In this document: positions 12,607 through 25,248 of the stretch, piece after piece
Layout: each line of letters opens with the position of its first letter
How positions within the stretch are numbered: position 1 is the first letter of the stretch
Made by a program: the position numbers and the translations under genes
Origin: Chrysemys picta bellii
Lineage: Eukaryota > Chordata > Testudines > Emydidae
Direction of reading: 5' to 3'
Assembly (NCBI RefSeq): GCF_011386835.1
Contig: NC_088795.1
Location: 12,133,441-12,197,440, forward strand
Length of the DNA stretch: 64,000 nt
The notes under the pieces: generated by a model
Database searches by the model: none
The model's input: only the letters and a program-made list of their open reading frames with translations
What the model was told of the DNA's origin: nothing

Positions 12607-13689
12607 ATTTAGAAACCTAACTAGCCATTTGCACATGAAGTTGTGATAACTGTACAATCCTCTCCACGTGTTTTACATATGGAAGTTGGGCCCCATTGTT
12701 GTTTTTTACAAACATGGCCCTAACTTTCCAGACTGCTAACCATTTCACAGCTGTTCCCGTGAGCAGAAACATCTGCCTACGTGTGTTATAGGCAATCTCA
12801 GCATTGTTTCTGGTCCTCTCTAACCCCTGCCATGAACTCTAAGCAAGCGTTAATCCACGGATCTAATCCAAAACCTATTGGTCACAATGGGAGTCGTCCC
12901 AGTGACTGGTATGGGCTTTGGGTCAGGTTTGGCATGTTCTTTACACACTGAATATAATGGAAATGAAAGTTGATTCTGAATACCTAGTAATAATGGCTAA
13001 AAATAAACTTGGCTGTGTTTTTTCAGAATTAATAGAAGTTGGGTATTTGTCCTTTTAAAATAAGCCTTTGTTAGTTTAAGTACCGTATTTGACATTTACA
13101 AACATAACATTTTGACAATCCATTTTTGGGGTTGTTTAATGAAGGAATGTGAGAACAAAGGGACTGTTTACAAGAACAGCCTGTTCACAATGCTCCGGTG
13201 AAAAGGGTTCCTAACATTTTACAGAATGAAGAGAAAGAAAGGTTAAGATTTAGCAAAAGAAAGGACGCAAATAAACTGTGAATGAAGCTGAAGAATGCGT
13301 GTGACCCTGGCACATAGTAACATGGACTAATGTATATTTAAGGAGGAAAACCACATTAGTACAGTTGAAGAACAAAAACAGGTGGATCTGAGATCAAATT
13401 AGAGCAAGGATTAAAAAAAGAAATCAAAGTGTAGAATTGTGTGTAAGCTGTTCCAATGCTCATTACCTTTGATCTTCAGTGGAGAAGTAAATCAAAGACA
13501 AAAAATACAACTCATTGAGTTACCTTCTCTCCTTGCTGGGTGTACTTAGATCTAAGGTTGTCATGAATAGCAGTTTTGAATGTTCTTTGGAATACCAAAG
13601 ACCATTGTTTGTTATTTGTTCTAAAGAAGTGCTGGAGGCCTGATTGTTTTGAGTGCCGTGAATACACATAATGAGACCCAGTCCCTGCC

Positions 13690-13865
13690 CCAAAGAATTT
13701 ACAGTCTAAATAGGCAACACATCAAAGTTTTCTTCTTCTCATTTTGTAGCTGGGGAACTGAGGCACAAGAGAGATTAAGTGACTTACCCAAGGTCACACA
13801 GATCAGGGAACTGAAATGAAACCCTGATCTCCTTAATCACAAGCCAGGGCCTTAACCACACTGCC
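13690..13865 (-). mobile_element. MIR-like SINE
   Basis: GGGGAACTGAGGCACAAG, AGATTAAGTGACTTACCC, AAGGTCACACAG is the reverse complement of the MIR core. A 'GTCCCTGCCCCAAAGAA' type segment precedes it. Confidence 0.75.
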
Positions 13866-14774
13866 ATCTTTTCCCCACACCCCACCTTCACCCCTTCCCC
13901 CCCCCCCCCTGGCTGTTGGGGGGAAGGAAGACTTTTCCAGCTATTAAACAGTAGACAATTTCCATGATGAGGTGCTTCATTAAGCTATACCTATCACAAA
14001 TCACAAAACATTATGGGTTTGTCCTCTCTTGTTTTTCACCGTAATTACAGAGGCAACTCAGGACAAAAACAGCCCTTAAAAGGCAATTAAAATGTGAGTG
14101 GCAGGGGGGCATTCAGGATAATATTTGACACTGCCTTTCAGTTCAAACCCATGGCATTGGCTGTCAAATGGGATGGTAAATGTATTCTCATCCTCCTTGT
14201 TTTAGAAGGTGTTGTGTTTTCAGGACAGCGATCCTCCTTACGCGGGATCAGTGCTGTTAGACCGACAGGTGTGCAGATTGTTTCCCTAGCAGCTTTACAG
14301 ACGGTTTATTTCAGAGCCTGCCAATATTGAACCGGGATCGGGAACAATCCTTGGGAGACCAGTGAGATGTCCTTCTGCCAAGGTGGCGCTGGAGCACAGA
14401 GTAGATGATTACAAAGATCCTAAGAAAGCTGCTACTTTTTTTAAGAGAAGCTCTGCTACAGTTAATGAACCAAAAAACCCCAAACCAAAACAAAAAAACC
14501 AACCCTGGGATTCTGATATGATTTTGCCCCAGCCACGCTGCATACTTGCAGTACAAATATGTAATTTCTATACACCTGCTGCTCACTACTGTTTTAATTC
14601 CCCAGAAGGCGAACACACACTTTCCGTCCAGTAGAGGGCAGTGGTATATACATAGTACACAAGGTGGGATGACAGACACACAAATAACCGAGAGCCTATT
14701 CATTTTCAAAAAAGAAGAGCAAGGTCAGGAGACATTTGGAATCTGTGCACAGAACGGGATAATACAGAGCGCTT

Positions 14775-14945
14775 TACGTGTGCAATGCATTAAGTAGGTA
14801 AATGCTATTATCTCTGTTTTACAGATGGGGATAACTGAGGCAGAGAGGTGGTGGGCCTTGCAGAAAGCCACACAATGAGTTGGTGACAGAGCTGGGATTA
14901 GAACTCAGGACTTCCTGAGGCCCAACTTTGTGCTCATTTCTCCAA
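14775..14945 (-). mobile_element. MIR-like SINE
   Basis: TTTTACAGATGGGGATAACTG, AGGCAGAGAGGTGG, CTGGGATTAGAACTCAGG is a reverse-orientation MIR core. Confidence 0.7.
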
Positions 14946-15349
14946 TAATCAAACTGATACTCTCCGCTACTGCTGGTTAGATCACATCAGCAGTATTGCC
15001 AACCCCAACATTTCATAAACCAGGAGCTTGGCTTTAAAATATAGTACCTTTTGAATTCTTTTAGTTTGCCTTCTGGGCTTTTAGGGTGCACACACACTAG
15101 TTTTCACACTGGTTTTTTTGCAATTCTGAGGGCCAAAAACACACTTGTTTTTCAAATGAAAGCTGTGATTCTCACTTGACTCCAGGAGCTGGGACTTTCA
15201 GACCACCCCCCCCCCCCAATATCACAAGAATCATGGTAAAAATCATAAGAGCTGGCAACACTGCAGCAAATTAGAACTGGGACATACCTTGTCTCCCCTC
15301 CCCCCCCCCAATGAAACTTTTAAACCATGAATGTAATCAATCATTTGAG

Positions 15350-15655
15350 CAGATTACTGAAGGAAGTGGTAGATTCATTATCACTTGGAGTCTTTAAATG
15401 AAGATTGGATGTCTTTCTATTTCACCCACTGATTATTGCACTCAATAGTATTCAGGTCAGCAAAGCATTTGAGCACATGCTTAACTTTAAGCACCTGCTT
15501 ACGTGCTTTGATGAATACATATGGCCTCCTACATCGGGCCTTACCTAGCAAGGAAGAAAATTCCCTTCATTGTTGGCTTTCTCTGGCCCATATTATGCAG
15601 ACTAGATGATCGTGATGGCTTTAAAATCAAAGAATCTATTAATAAAACAGATCTT
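15350..15655 (+). mobile_element. Degenerate CR1 3' end, interrupted
   Basis: AAGGAAGTGGTAGATTCATT and GGAGTCTTTAAATGAAGATTGG (15358-15410) and ATTATGCAGACTAGATGATC with AAAATCAAAGAATC (15590-15645) are two CR1 pieces in the right order. About 165 bp of unrelated sequence sits between them. Confidence 0.55.
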
Positions 15656-15761
15656 GTGATATGTTCAAAACATGTGGATTTACAGGAATTGGGCCTTGCA
15701 AAGTTAAAATAAAAACCAACTCAAATACCAAAGTGATCCCAAACCTAGGAGCTCTGGATAA

Positions 15762-15975
15762 CAGTGGTGCTGATTGTGTGCTCCAGCCCCAGATCATGCA
15801 CAGATAGAAAAAAAAAAAAAGTGAGAGCAGCAAGTGGCTGGTGGGCGGGGGCCTCACGGAGGCAGAGCAGGGGCAGGAAGAAGTGGAGCAAGGGCGGAGC
15901 CTTGGAGGAAAGGGCAGAATGGTGCGGGGCCTTGGGGGGAGCACCCCCAGGGAAAACTAGAAGTCAGCACCTGTG
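15762..15975. mobile_element. GC-rich hAT-type element, related to 782-1109
   Basis: Ends are CAGTGGTGCTGATT and GTCAGCACCTGTG (inverted), with an exact 8-bp duplication CTGGATAA (15754-15761, 15976-15983). The body (GGTGGGCGGGGGCC, GGCAGAGCAGGGGC) is the reverse-orientation counterpart of the C-rich body at 782-1109. Confidence 0.8.
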
Positions 15976-16104
15976 CTGGATAATTATACTTTTCCTCATT
16001 CCCTTTTACAGACATCTCACCACGCTTGCAGAGATTCGTAGAGTGCATCACATGAGAAAGTCACATGGCTTCTATAAGCCAAATGATCATTCTTTATCAA
16101 TAAC

Positions 16105-16345
16105 AACACGTAACACTTCAATAGCACTTTAGAGCACTTCATAAACATTATCTAAATAACCTTCACAGTGCCCTTTTGAGGTAGCTTAATCTGCTTTATC
16201 ACCCCCATTGTGGAGATGGCAATCCTGTGACAGAGAGGAAGTGACTTGCTCAAGGCTACGGAGCAAATCGGTGTCAGAACAAAGATTACTACTCAGGGCT
16301 TTGTGCCTTCCAATCTTGTGTTCATTCCTCCTTATCAAGATGTCT
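16105..16345 (-). mobile_element. MIR-like SINE
   Basis: AGCACTTTAGAGCACTTCAT, CATTGTGGAGATGGCAATC, GAGGAAGTGACTTGCTCAAG, in reverse MIR order. Confidence 0.65.
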
Positions 16346-16556
16346 CCCTACTAGGTCCTTCTGTGCTGTTACAGGCGGCAACGCAACATACATTAGAATT
16401 TTTACCATGAGTGTTTGCAAGTAATTAACATAACCACAGCATTCCTTGTGCGTGAAATGCATCCTCGTGGAGAGGGCCAGCCAAAAGGCCTGGGCACCAT
16501 TTAAGTCTAACGAAAGCCCTCAAAATAGGGCATAAGTAATACACAGGTCACTCCAT

Positions 16557-16640
16557 GCATCTGAAGAAGTGAGGTTTTTTACCCACAAAAGCTTATGCCC
16601 AAATAAATCTGTTAAGGTGCCACCGGACTCCTTGTTTTTT
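16557..16640 (+). mobile_element. Truncated Penelope-like 3' tail
   Basis: The plus strand runs GCATCTGAAGAAGTGAGG, ACCCACAAAAGCTTATGCCC, AAATAAATCTGTTAAGGTGC, CGGACTCCTTG. It lacks the final CAGACTAACACGGCT part. The ribozyme-like core is changed (GAAA to AAAA). Confidence 0.75.
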
Positions 16641-16689
16641 TTACACAGGTCCTGTGTGTGCTTTGCATGTATGAAGTGCAGAGAATAAG

Positions 16690-17000
16690 GCTGGTCAGAA
16701 AATGTCCACCTAAACTGCTTTTCAGTGGCAAATTGGGTTTTCAACCAAATGGTATTTTTCACAAAACATGCCTGCTCTCCATGGAAAATTTTGATGTTGT
16801 TTCATCAAAAACCAAATCCTCCCAAATGTATCTGATATCCTGACCCAGTGCCTGCAGGGCATTATAGTTCACTTTCCCTGGCCCCCATTCTTCTCTATAG
16901 ACTGGGCTTCCCAGCCAGACTACATCTCCCATTACGCACCGTGGACAGGAACTTCCATGATGCATTTGCCCACCCTGCATCACAAGGAGAGACCGCCATG
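16690..17000. repeat. Old interspersed repeat related to 19395-19910
   Basis: GGAAAATTTTGATG-type AT-rich sequence leads into GCAGGGCATTATAGTTC, CAGACTACATCTCCCATTACG and CATGATGCATTTGCC, the same order of motifs as at 19395-19910. No coding signal. Confidence 0.5.
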
Positions 17001-17780
17001 GTGCTATGGGACAAAGAACACATGTTGAATTTCCTGCAGGATGGAAATACTGGATTTCATTTGCCTCTAATAGTTACCAAGTTGCTACTATGGGAGTGCC
17101 TGTTCTAACACCTGTGTTACACCTCTGAGCATGCCCAGTGTGAACTCAATGGTCCAGTTCTTCTGCTGGTGCAAATCAGCACAGCTAGATCACTTTACAC
17201 CAGCTTACAATCTGGCCTTGTCCCTCCAGAAGCCTGAGCATGTTCAAACCGAGCTGGGTGCTACCCCTTCTGAGACCAGAGTACTTCTCCAACATGACAA
17301 TAAGCAGTGCTGCTTGTGCTAAAGACGATGGTCCTACAGAGTCATTTAAAAATACAATTGCAGCTCATTTATCTTTTTGTATTCATCATTTTTATTGTGC
17401 CTCTAACTGCTGAATCTTTGGCTCAGCCTCAGTCCCATATTTAGGCCCTGGGTCCTGCAGTAGGATCCATTCAGGCCTATACCACCTGCTGGAATCCCAC
17501 TGCAATTAATAGGGCTCCATACAGCCCCAAAGGTCGGCCACCGCATCTCAGATTGCAGGGTCAGGCCCTGAGGTTGTAAGATGGAGCAGTATGGCAAGAG
17601 AAAATTAGGATCAATGTTCCTTAAATGCTGTATGTATATAATTAAGGCTTCTGTTTTGCCGGGGTTGTTAATTTCATTTTTTGGCGTTTTATGTAGATGT
17701 CCAAAATTGGGGGGGGGGGGGCGGGGGAGTTCAGAATTTTCTCTTTGGATCTACTGTAATGCGTAATGTACATTATTTAC

Positions 17781-17822
17781 ATTACTCATTACAGTAGCAT
17801 ATACTGTACAGTAATGAGTAAT
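17781..17822. repeat. Short inverted repeat (16-bp arms)
   Basis: ATTACTCATTACAGTA (17781-17796) pairs with TACAGTAATGAGTAAT (17807-17822), one mismatch, across a 10-nt spacer. The surrounding sequence has more CATTAC/GTAATG motifs. Probably a relic of a small transposon. Confidence 0.8.
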
Positions 17823-19394
17823 CTCTTTGTAATGTTCCCTCGTGTGCTTTAACTGTTTCAAACAGCACTATGTTAAACCACACTAGAGACCCTTTAGTGC
17901 GCACCAGCAGGGTCCAATTAACCCACAACCCATTACTACGCTTTAGAAATCACCCCCCACCCCATAGTCCATATTACTGCTCCATGTCGTTTATTGGGTA
18001 AACACCAATATTTTTTTGTTGTCGGGCTATTTTATCAGTGAAAACTGAAAATCAGAAGTCCTATAGCTAATGCAAACTACGTGATACAACAGGGCCCTGA
18101 ACCCGACTGGGGCCCCTAAGCACAACCATAATAAACATAATAAATAATATCAAATGGCCATAAATATGCTTTAATACCATAACCGATATAAATATAGGAA
18201 CATAAAGTTGTCTGGGCCCGTGGAGGACCTGGATCAAAATGAAAAATGTGGTTTATCCAGGCTGAAATTAGTGAACACCAGCTCTGTTTTTTCCTGTGCC
18301 AGTCGTGCTGAGTGGTACACCCATCTCCCATAGCTTGTCCTTGCTTACAATCCACAGAACAGCTCAGACCACATATTTAACCAGATTGTAGGCCACACCT
18401 GCATGCTGTAGCAGTCATTAGATCCCTGCATGCCTGAAATATTTCAGTACAGCCAGATTCAAGGAAGTAGGGGCCTGAAGGTGATCTGAGTCCCATCTAT
18501 TTAACAACAGCTCCATTCACTTCAATGGAGCTACTCCAGATTTACAAAGGTGTCGACGAGATGCTAGCCCGAGATGTTTGGAGTACCTATTCGGACAATC
18601 ATTCCTTGGCTGCAGAGTTTCCCTCTATTTGGCCCTGGGGTAAGCAGGCTCTCACTTTAGTGCAAGATGACGTGTTAATAATCAAACCATTACAGGCTGC
18701 AGCAGAACCTGTTCAGATCATCTGCATCCATAAAGACTTCTTCCTTACGCAAGGCAACTGGATTTAGCTGGTACTGTGGATGAGTCGTCTGTAGGGGGTG
18801 CACATGTGCATATGGAACCCCACCCTCACGCACACTAGATTCCACTAATTTGCATTGCAGATAGATTTCAGATTCAGAAAGGCACCAGCACTCAAATGTA
18901 CTCACTTCTGGGGTGGAAGAGAGTCATCACACAGGCAGGCCGGCAGGGCAACAGCACTCAATGCCCATTGTCATTTGTTTATCCTTCTGAGATAGTGTTC
19001 TGGAGGCACCTGATAAAGTTTCAGGTAAATCAACATCTTGGAGCAAACACTGCATTTCCTATCTTCAGTGATGGATTAAAACTGGGTTAAACAGACTGGC
19101 TGACTTGCGGGTTATGCTCTGAATATTCCCTACTCCATGGCATTTTTCACGGGTATCCCAAAATGTCCAGACTTCATACAATCATAGAGAAGGAAGCATG
19201 GGGTTTGGGACACCATGCTTTTGCTCAGTCTGGGCCATGAGTTATTCTTCCAAGATGCATCTAGCTAGTCAATCCACTTGATGTCTGCGTGGTTACTTTA
19301 TAGTGTGTGAGGAATGTACTTTATACCAATAAACAATAACTTGCATCACTGCCAGTCTTTTCTGTTGGTGTAACTGAACGGGAGACAGGGGAGG

Positions 19395-19910
19395 GGGACG
19401 ATAGGCAATTTTCTCAAGGAAAATTTTAATTTTGCCCAAATGGAAAATTGAAACAAAATAGTTTATTTGGTCTCAGGTTGACCTGAATCAAAACAATGGA
19501 TCGGTTCAGCACTAGTCTGTGTCCACCTGAGCTACCATGATGCTTCATGGGGATGTAGCTTGGATGCCTCCTGCTCCCATTCTCCTCTGTGGGCCAGAAT
19601 GTCTGGTTGGATATACATCTCCCATGATGCCCTGCAGGATCCTTTCTAGAGTAACCACTGTGGTGCATCCTGGGAGTCCCGTGGCCACAGTGCATCTTGG
19701 GAGATATAGTCTGACAGGGAAGCCTCGTCCATAGAGGAGAACTGGGGCATGAGACACTTGAACTACAGCTTCCATGGGGCACCACAGTGGCTCAGGCTGG
19801 CACAATTCAGTGTTGAACCGAATAGAAACTAAACGTTTCAACATTTCCAAGAAATGTCTCTGAACTTTTTGTTCCATGAATTTTCATCCCAATCTGGGAC
19901 AAAACCAAAC
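19395..19910. repeat. Old foldback-type interspersed repeat
   Basis: AT-rich GAAAATTTT-type flanks enclose a block of repeated and inverted 'CATCTCCCATGATGC / GCATCTTGGGAGATATAG' motifs (19535-19790). The same combination, shorter, occurs at 16690-17000, which marks a dispersed family. It yields chance frames on both strands. Class not identified. Confidence 0.6.
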
Positions 19911-22429
19911 ACCGAAATATCAGAATGTGCCATGGGGCTGGAACCCTCTACTCTGTGTCTGCCCTCAGCTCCAAACGGTCTTGCTTCACCGTTCCCGGGG
20001 CCACTTCCTACTTCTCCCTATCTCCTTAGGCCTTCTCTGCAGCCTCCCCCAGCAGCTGTCTGCCAAGCCCTTCCTCCACCCCTGTTCCCTTTCCCTGGGG
20101 AGCTACTGTTGGCCTGGCACCTTGCTGCTGCTTTTCCCCGGGTCTCCTCCCACACCTTCTCAAATGGCTTCAGGCAAGCCTCTCCCGCCATCCATTCCTG
20201 GCCTCCGCTCCACCAGGAACCATGGCAGCCCTGACCCGGACCCCTCGCTCTCAGAGGGCTTCCCCAGACACCTGCTGTTCCTCTCTGACCTCTCTTCCCT
20301 AGCGAGAACAGGAAGCACTTTATGTCCTGCTTCTGCCTTCTCAGACGGCCTTGCTGCTCTCAGTTACCTGATTCCTGGCGTACAAATCCCAAGTGCGGGC
20401 GGGGCCTGAGCTCATCGCAAAGGGCGTGACATTGTGTTGCATCCATGTATGTTCTGTTTGTGTGTACGAATGTAGACCTGCGGATTTGCAGGTGGAAGCG
20501 ATGTTGGGTGAAAAGGACCTGGATTCAGACAGTGACTCTGTGAGACCCTGGGCAAGCTGCTGCAATATGGAGATAACGGCCGTTCCCTCTCTCCCAGTGT
20601 TGGGAAGAGAAATCCGTAAACACCTGGCAGGCACTCACGTGCTATGGAGGGCTTTGCCATCTGCTGGGTTTAAGTTGAACCATCTCATGTTTAGGCACCC
20701 TGTGGTAATTGACTGCTGTCTTGTAGCAGGTTCCAGTGGAGAAAGGTAAGGATTACTTAGCGGGCAGGATACTCTAAAGTGCTTAGCGCCGGCTTAACTC
20801 TGCTTCCATTGAGAGCAATGGTAAAAGTCCCATTGCCCTGGGTTAGGCGAAGGCTGGGTGCTTCTGACAAGCCCAGCTTGGTTATTTAATCACAGGGTTT
20901 TATAGGCATGTTTTTGCATTGTAAATTCTGCCTTGATCAAATGCTGCGGCCACAACGTAGCTGCACTTTTCTCCTGCAGGCTCCCCAACGGTGTGGCTAT
21001 TTATAGGTACTTGTTTTGGCCTTTGGGGTGTGCTTGGGTGGGTGAGGTCCAAGAACAGTGCTGTGCACTCAGGAGACCTTCGTAGGAATGACGGTATTTA
21101 TGTATCCCAAGCAAGCATTAGTAGTCACCAAGTCCCTAGGACTTCTGTGTGTACATCCAGAGGCAGCATTTAGCCCTGCAAGAATACATGGATTGTATAT
21201 TTATTTATTTTGATTTTACATGCTGCTAGACAGCGACCCATCCTGGGCTCTTTCTGAACCCCCTTCCGTCACTCAAAATTACAACATTTCTATAAGCCAC
21301 GCCCATAACAGCTTCACCTCTTTACAAAAAAATAAATAAATAAAATCTATTGCCTCCCAGCACCTCAGACCCCCTGACCCTTGTAGATCAAATACAATTT
21401 GGGGTAAGTCTCTGGCACAAGGGGAAGAAAAAGGCAGAAAGTCAATACTGAAGCAAAAACTATTCTAACAAATATGGGTCACTTAGGGACTTCACTGCTG
21501 ACCAGAGGCTGCACACCGTAGGCAGGCAGCACTTTATGGAAATGCTCAGGATTGATGCCCTGCCCCATAAGGACAAGCCCCTGTAACTTGAGCAATGGGA
21601 AAACCCGCTGCGGTTGTAAGCAGTATAGGGCACATGATACACAGATAAGCAGTTCCAATTCCATCCAGTAGAAGGGCATGATAGACATTATTATTGGTGG
21701 TAATATTATTTATTTGCAGTAGCACCCACTATGTGCTTGGCATTTTCAAACTCTTAGCGGCAATCTTTGCTCTGAGAAGCTCACCATCTAAAGACAGAGG
21801 TCAGGAGAAGGGAGATAGGCAAAATATATACAATTTATATACTCATTGACGAGGGAGCATACAGGATCACTCAGAATCTGGTTGCTCACTGCCCAGCTAG
21901 ACCACGGAAATGAACTCCTGATATATTCCAAAAAGACATTGTCACTATGCACAAATTACATTTAAACCAGATGAAGATCTGTCTCATTAGCATCACAATT
22001 CTTCTCCTTGTCCCATCAAGAAGAACCCTTCCATCTCCCTCCCCTTGAATTTCATAGCTAGCTTATTGAAACCAACCAAAGCACAAGTCCCCAAGACATT
22101 CCGTCCCAGGCCTTTGCGATTCATTCAAGAGCAGCCCCTTACATTCTCTCTCACTCCTGCACTCAGATATTTCCTAGGCAACAAAGATGGAGGGGAGTTG
22201 CACTAAAATAAGTTGTTAGGGTTGTGAAAGTTTTCACCAGTCCTGGCAGTGTTTGAGCAACCTGTGAAGTGCCATTTGGGCTCTACCCTACAAAAGCAAG
22301 ATGAGGAACCATGCATGCCGAGCTGGTCCCAAAGAACCACGCTTATCAACCATCCACAAACATACAAGGCCTAGCTATTCAGAGAATGCAACTCTGACTG
22401 GTTTCCTCTAAAACACAGACCAGAGGGAG

Positions 22430-22595
22430 TGCCGCGGCAGCGCTGTGAAGCACAAGTGTAGTCGCGCCGCAAGCGCTGCGAGAGAGCGCTGCGAGTACTC
22501 CACCTTTACAGTGCTGCGCTCGGAGGGGGGGGGCGTTTTCATCCCCCTGAGCGCAAGTTGCAGCGCTGTACAGCGCCAGTGTAGCCGAGGCCTAC
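22430..22595. mobile_element. CpG-rich MITE with AGCGCTG repeats
   Basis: It is packed with GCAGCGCTG and CAGCGC motifs on both strands. CACAAGTGTAGTCGCGCC is near the left end and GCCAGTGTAGCCGAGGCC at the right end, the same AGTGTAGCC-type terminus as the Harbinger-like MITE at 24964. It is far more CpG-rich than its surroundings. The left boundary is uncertain. Confidence 0.65.
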
Positions 22596-24963
22596 GTAAA
22601 GGGATACTACTCTATTCCTAAACACTACACTGTGTATGCGGGATCTCTCTCAGACTGGCAGTATACATTAGAATAATAAAAAATATGTGATCCCCATTGT
22701 ATTAAAGACAAAGGACACTGAAGGCATCTCGCTTTGGCACAGCATGGGATTGAAATTCCTTTCTCTGTGTACAGTATTGCATAATGATCAGAACTATACA
22801 GCCTCTGCTGTGGCTTTCGGATCAATAAAGGCAGAGCTACACACGCCCCACGTTCACCCAGAGCAAACACCGTCTAGAAAAGCGCTCCCAAAGCAAATAT
22901 CCGGTCACACAGAAAGAAACCTCTTCACTGCCCTAGGCAAACTGGCATATCTATGCCCCTCGTAGAGCGCAGCCACACACGCAATAAACAACCGCCAAAT
23001 ATTTTGCTGCCCCTGGTATTTGCATATCCTAGGCAACGGCCTGCTCTGGCTGCATAGGGGAGCCAAATGCCAGGCCTGCATGTAATCAGCCAAACGCAGT
23101 GACCGATTCAGTGATTTGATTGCCATGCAGTGTATCAGTAGGTTGTGTAGATCTACCAGCCACGTACGTTATTTCCCTCCACTCATAAGAAGTTGCTTAG
23201 TTCCCCTCCTCCCCCATTAAACAAACAAGCAGCTTTCATTTCTAAACAATTGATTAGCCCATGGGACTGATTTTCATGCACTGGAAAGGCAAGCAGTAGC
23301 CTGATTCACCACTGCACAGCTCCTGTGATCTCAGCGCAGTGACAGCTGCATAAAAGTGGATCCAGGCAGTGGTGAAGCAAGCCTCCAAATGACACAGATA
23401 AGGACGTTTCAAAATCAGCTAATAGGTATGCACAGCCAGAATTCAAGGGCCTAGTTATCCAAAGACAAGTCTTAATGGGCAACATTTCTAAAGCACCTAT
23501 GTGATTTAGGCTTCCTAGTCCCTTGGGGCCAGAGCCATAAAGATACTTGGGCACCTAACTCCAACATTTAGATGCTGATGACATTATCAAAACCACTGTT
23601 CAGCTGCGGCCTAAAGCCCCCTACGTTCCCACCAGGAGGCAGGCGCAAAGCTGACTAAGTTCTGACGTCACCCTTAGCTTGGAGCCTTAGCCCGCGCAAC
23701 ATTCCCAGACTAAGCATTCCCCAACCTAGCCCCCTGCTAGGCCTGACCCTGCTGGTGTTCTCAGAGAGCACCTAGAAGATTGGGCCTCACATGAAAGACA
23801 GGCTGGGGATACATGTTTGAGACAGGATACTTAATAGCCGAGTGGTTAGGGCCCGTATGTGTTCTAGGCTTCTGCGTCCTAGGCCGTAGGCATTTTTGAC
23901 AATTTTACCCCAAACCTCTCAGTTTCCCCTTGATGTTTAACTCACAGTTTGGGGGAAATAGAAGAGGGGACTTCAAATCCTTTTTCATTTGCAGCCACTC
24001 TGAAGGCAAAGGGAGGAAGCGTCTCCCTTTCTGACTAAGCAAGGTCACTGATGACATGGAAGAGGCAAATTTGATGCCTCCGTTTACCCATCTGTAGAAA
24101 GGTAATTAGAGTGACTTACTGCCCATTGGATTAATGAATGGTTGCAATGCACTTGGGGCTACTCAGCAGAATGTGCTCTATACATACAAATTATTGTTAG
24201 GATTTTCTTATTCCTGAGTCTTATTTCTAATCACTAGCTTTTGCTGAGCTCCGTGGCATAGCATTTCGGTCCTGGCTGCCAGACACTTTAACCACCACAA
24301 TTCTTGATCCCACTTGGCTTAATCGCTTTAAGCTTCTGCCCTATTTCTACTTCAGTTGTGTCTGATTCCAGAACTAAACCCACAATTTCCAGTCCTTTGC
24401 TTTTGTCAAATGTCATTTGGCTCATCAACGTCAATATTTTTTAAGAGACCAAGATTCCGATGACCTTCCCATTCAAACAATTCTTGTGGATGAGTCCTGA
24501 GACTTCACCCAATCAATCAAACAAACTCTCTCACGTAACCCCTCCGCTGAAATGCATAATCCACAGCAGAGATGTGCAGGACGTGCTAAGCTGAACCTTA
24601 ACACTTTATGAGTTTGTGTTGGGTGAGATTATAGCTGAGCCATTAAAGAAAAGTGACAATATAATTATATTTAACCTTCTTGGAGGAAGAACCATCTACC
24701 AGAAACTAGGACAGTGACACTAAATTTTAGAAAGGAGAATTTCAAAGACATGAAGAAACTAGTCAAAAAACACCCTGAGCCAAGAGTAAGAGCAATGTAG
24801 CTATAAACTCAGTTTAACTGGCTGGTTCTACAGGTACTTTGCATTGCTAGCGAGGCACAAAGTAGCCAGCAACACCAGTGAATCGGGCTTACTTTGCACT
24901 AGAGAACAGGATTACACAAGGTACCAGGGGGTGGGGAGACACAATTCTCATCCTCATTTCTTA

Positions 24964-25248
24964 GGGTACGTCTCTACTACCCGCCGGATCGGCGGGTAGT
25001 GTTCGATGTATCGGGGATCGATTTATCGCGTCTCATCTAGATGCGATAAATCGATCCCCGAATTGACGCCCGTACTCCACCTCGGCAGGAGGAGTAAGCG
25101 GAGTCGACGGGGGAGCCGCGGCGGTCGACTTGCCGCCATGAGGATGGCCAAGTAAGTCGAACTAAGATACTTCGAATTCAGCTACGCGAATAGTGTAGCT
25201 GAAGTTGTGTATCTTAGTTCGAACCCCCCCGCTAGTGTAGCCCAGGCC
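24964..25248. mobile_element. Harbinger-like MITE built of nested hairpins
   Basis: TTA stands on both sides (24961-24963, 25249-25251), the 3-bp duplication typical of PIF/Harbinger. Ends are GGGTACGTCTCTACTA and inverted GGCCTGGGCTACACTA. A near-perfect hairpin lies inside (about 25013-25062; arms CGGGGATCGATTTATCGCGT and its complement, one mismatch). A second pairs TCGAACTAAGATAC with GTATCTTAGTTCGA (about 25157-25222). It has many CpGs and no coding capacity. Confidence 0.8.

Larger units (their letters stand above)
17001..22429. other. Intergenic: no gene seen
   Basis: A G-run (17710-17728), the small inverted repeat at 17781 and the repeat at 19395-19910 are the only structures I can name. 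A C-rich stretch (19930-20400) gives overlapping 126- and 177-codon plus-strand frames with no recognisable domain. Confidence 0.55.

Noticed and set aside
19854..20409. 126- and 177-codon plus-strand frames
   Set aside because: They overlap in two frames of a C-rich stretch and are Ser/Pro/Leu-rich, typical of chance frames in GC-rich DNA.
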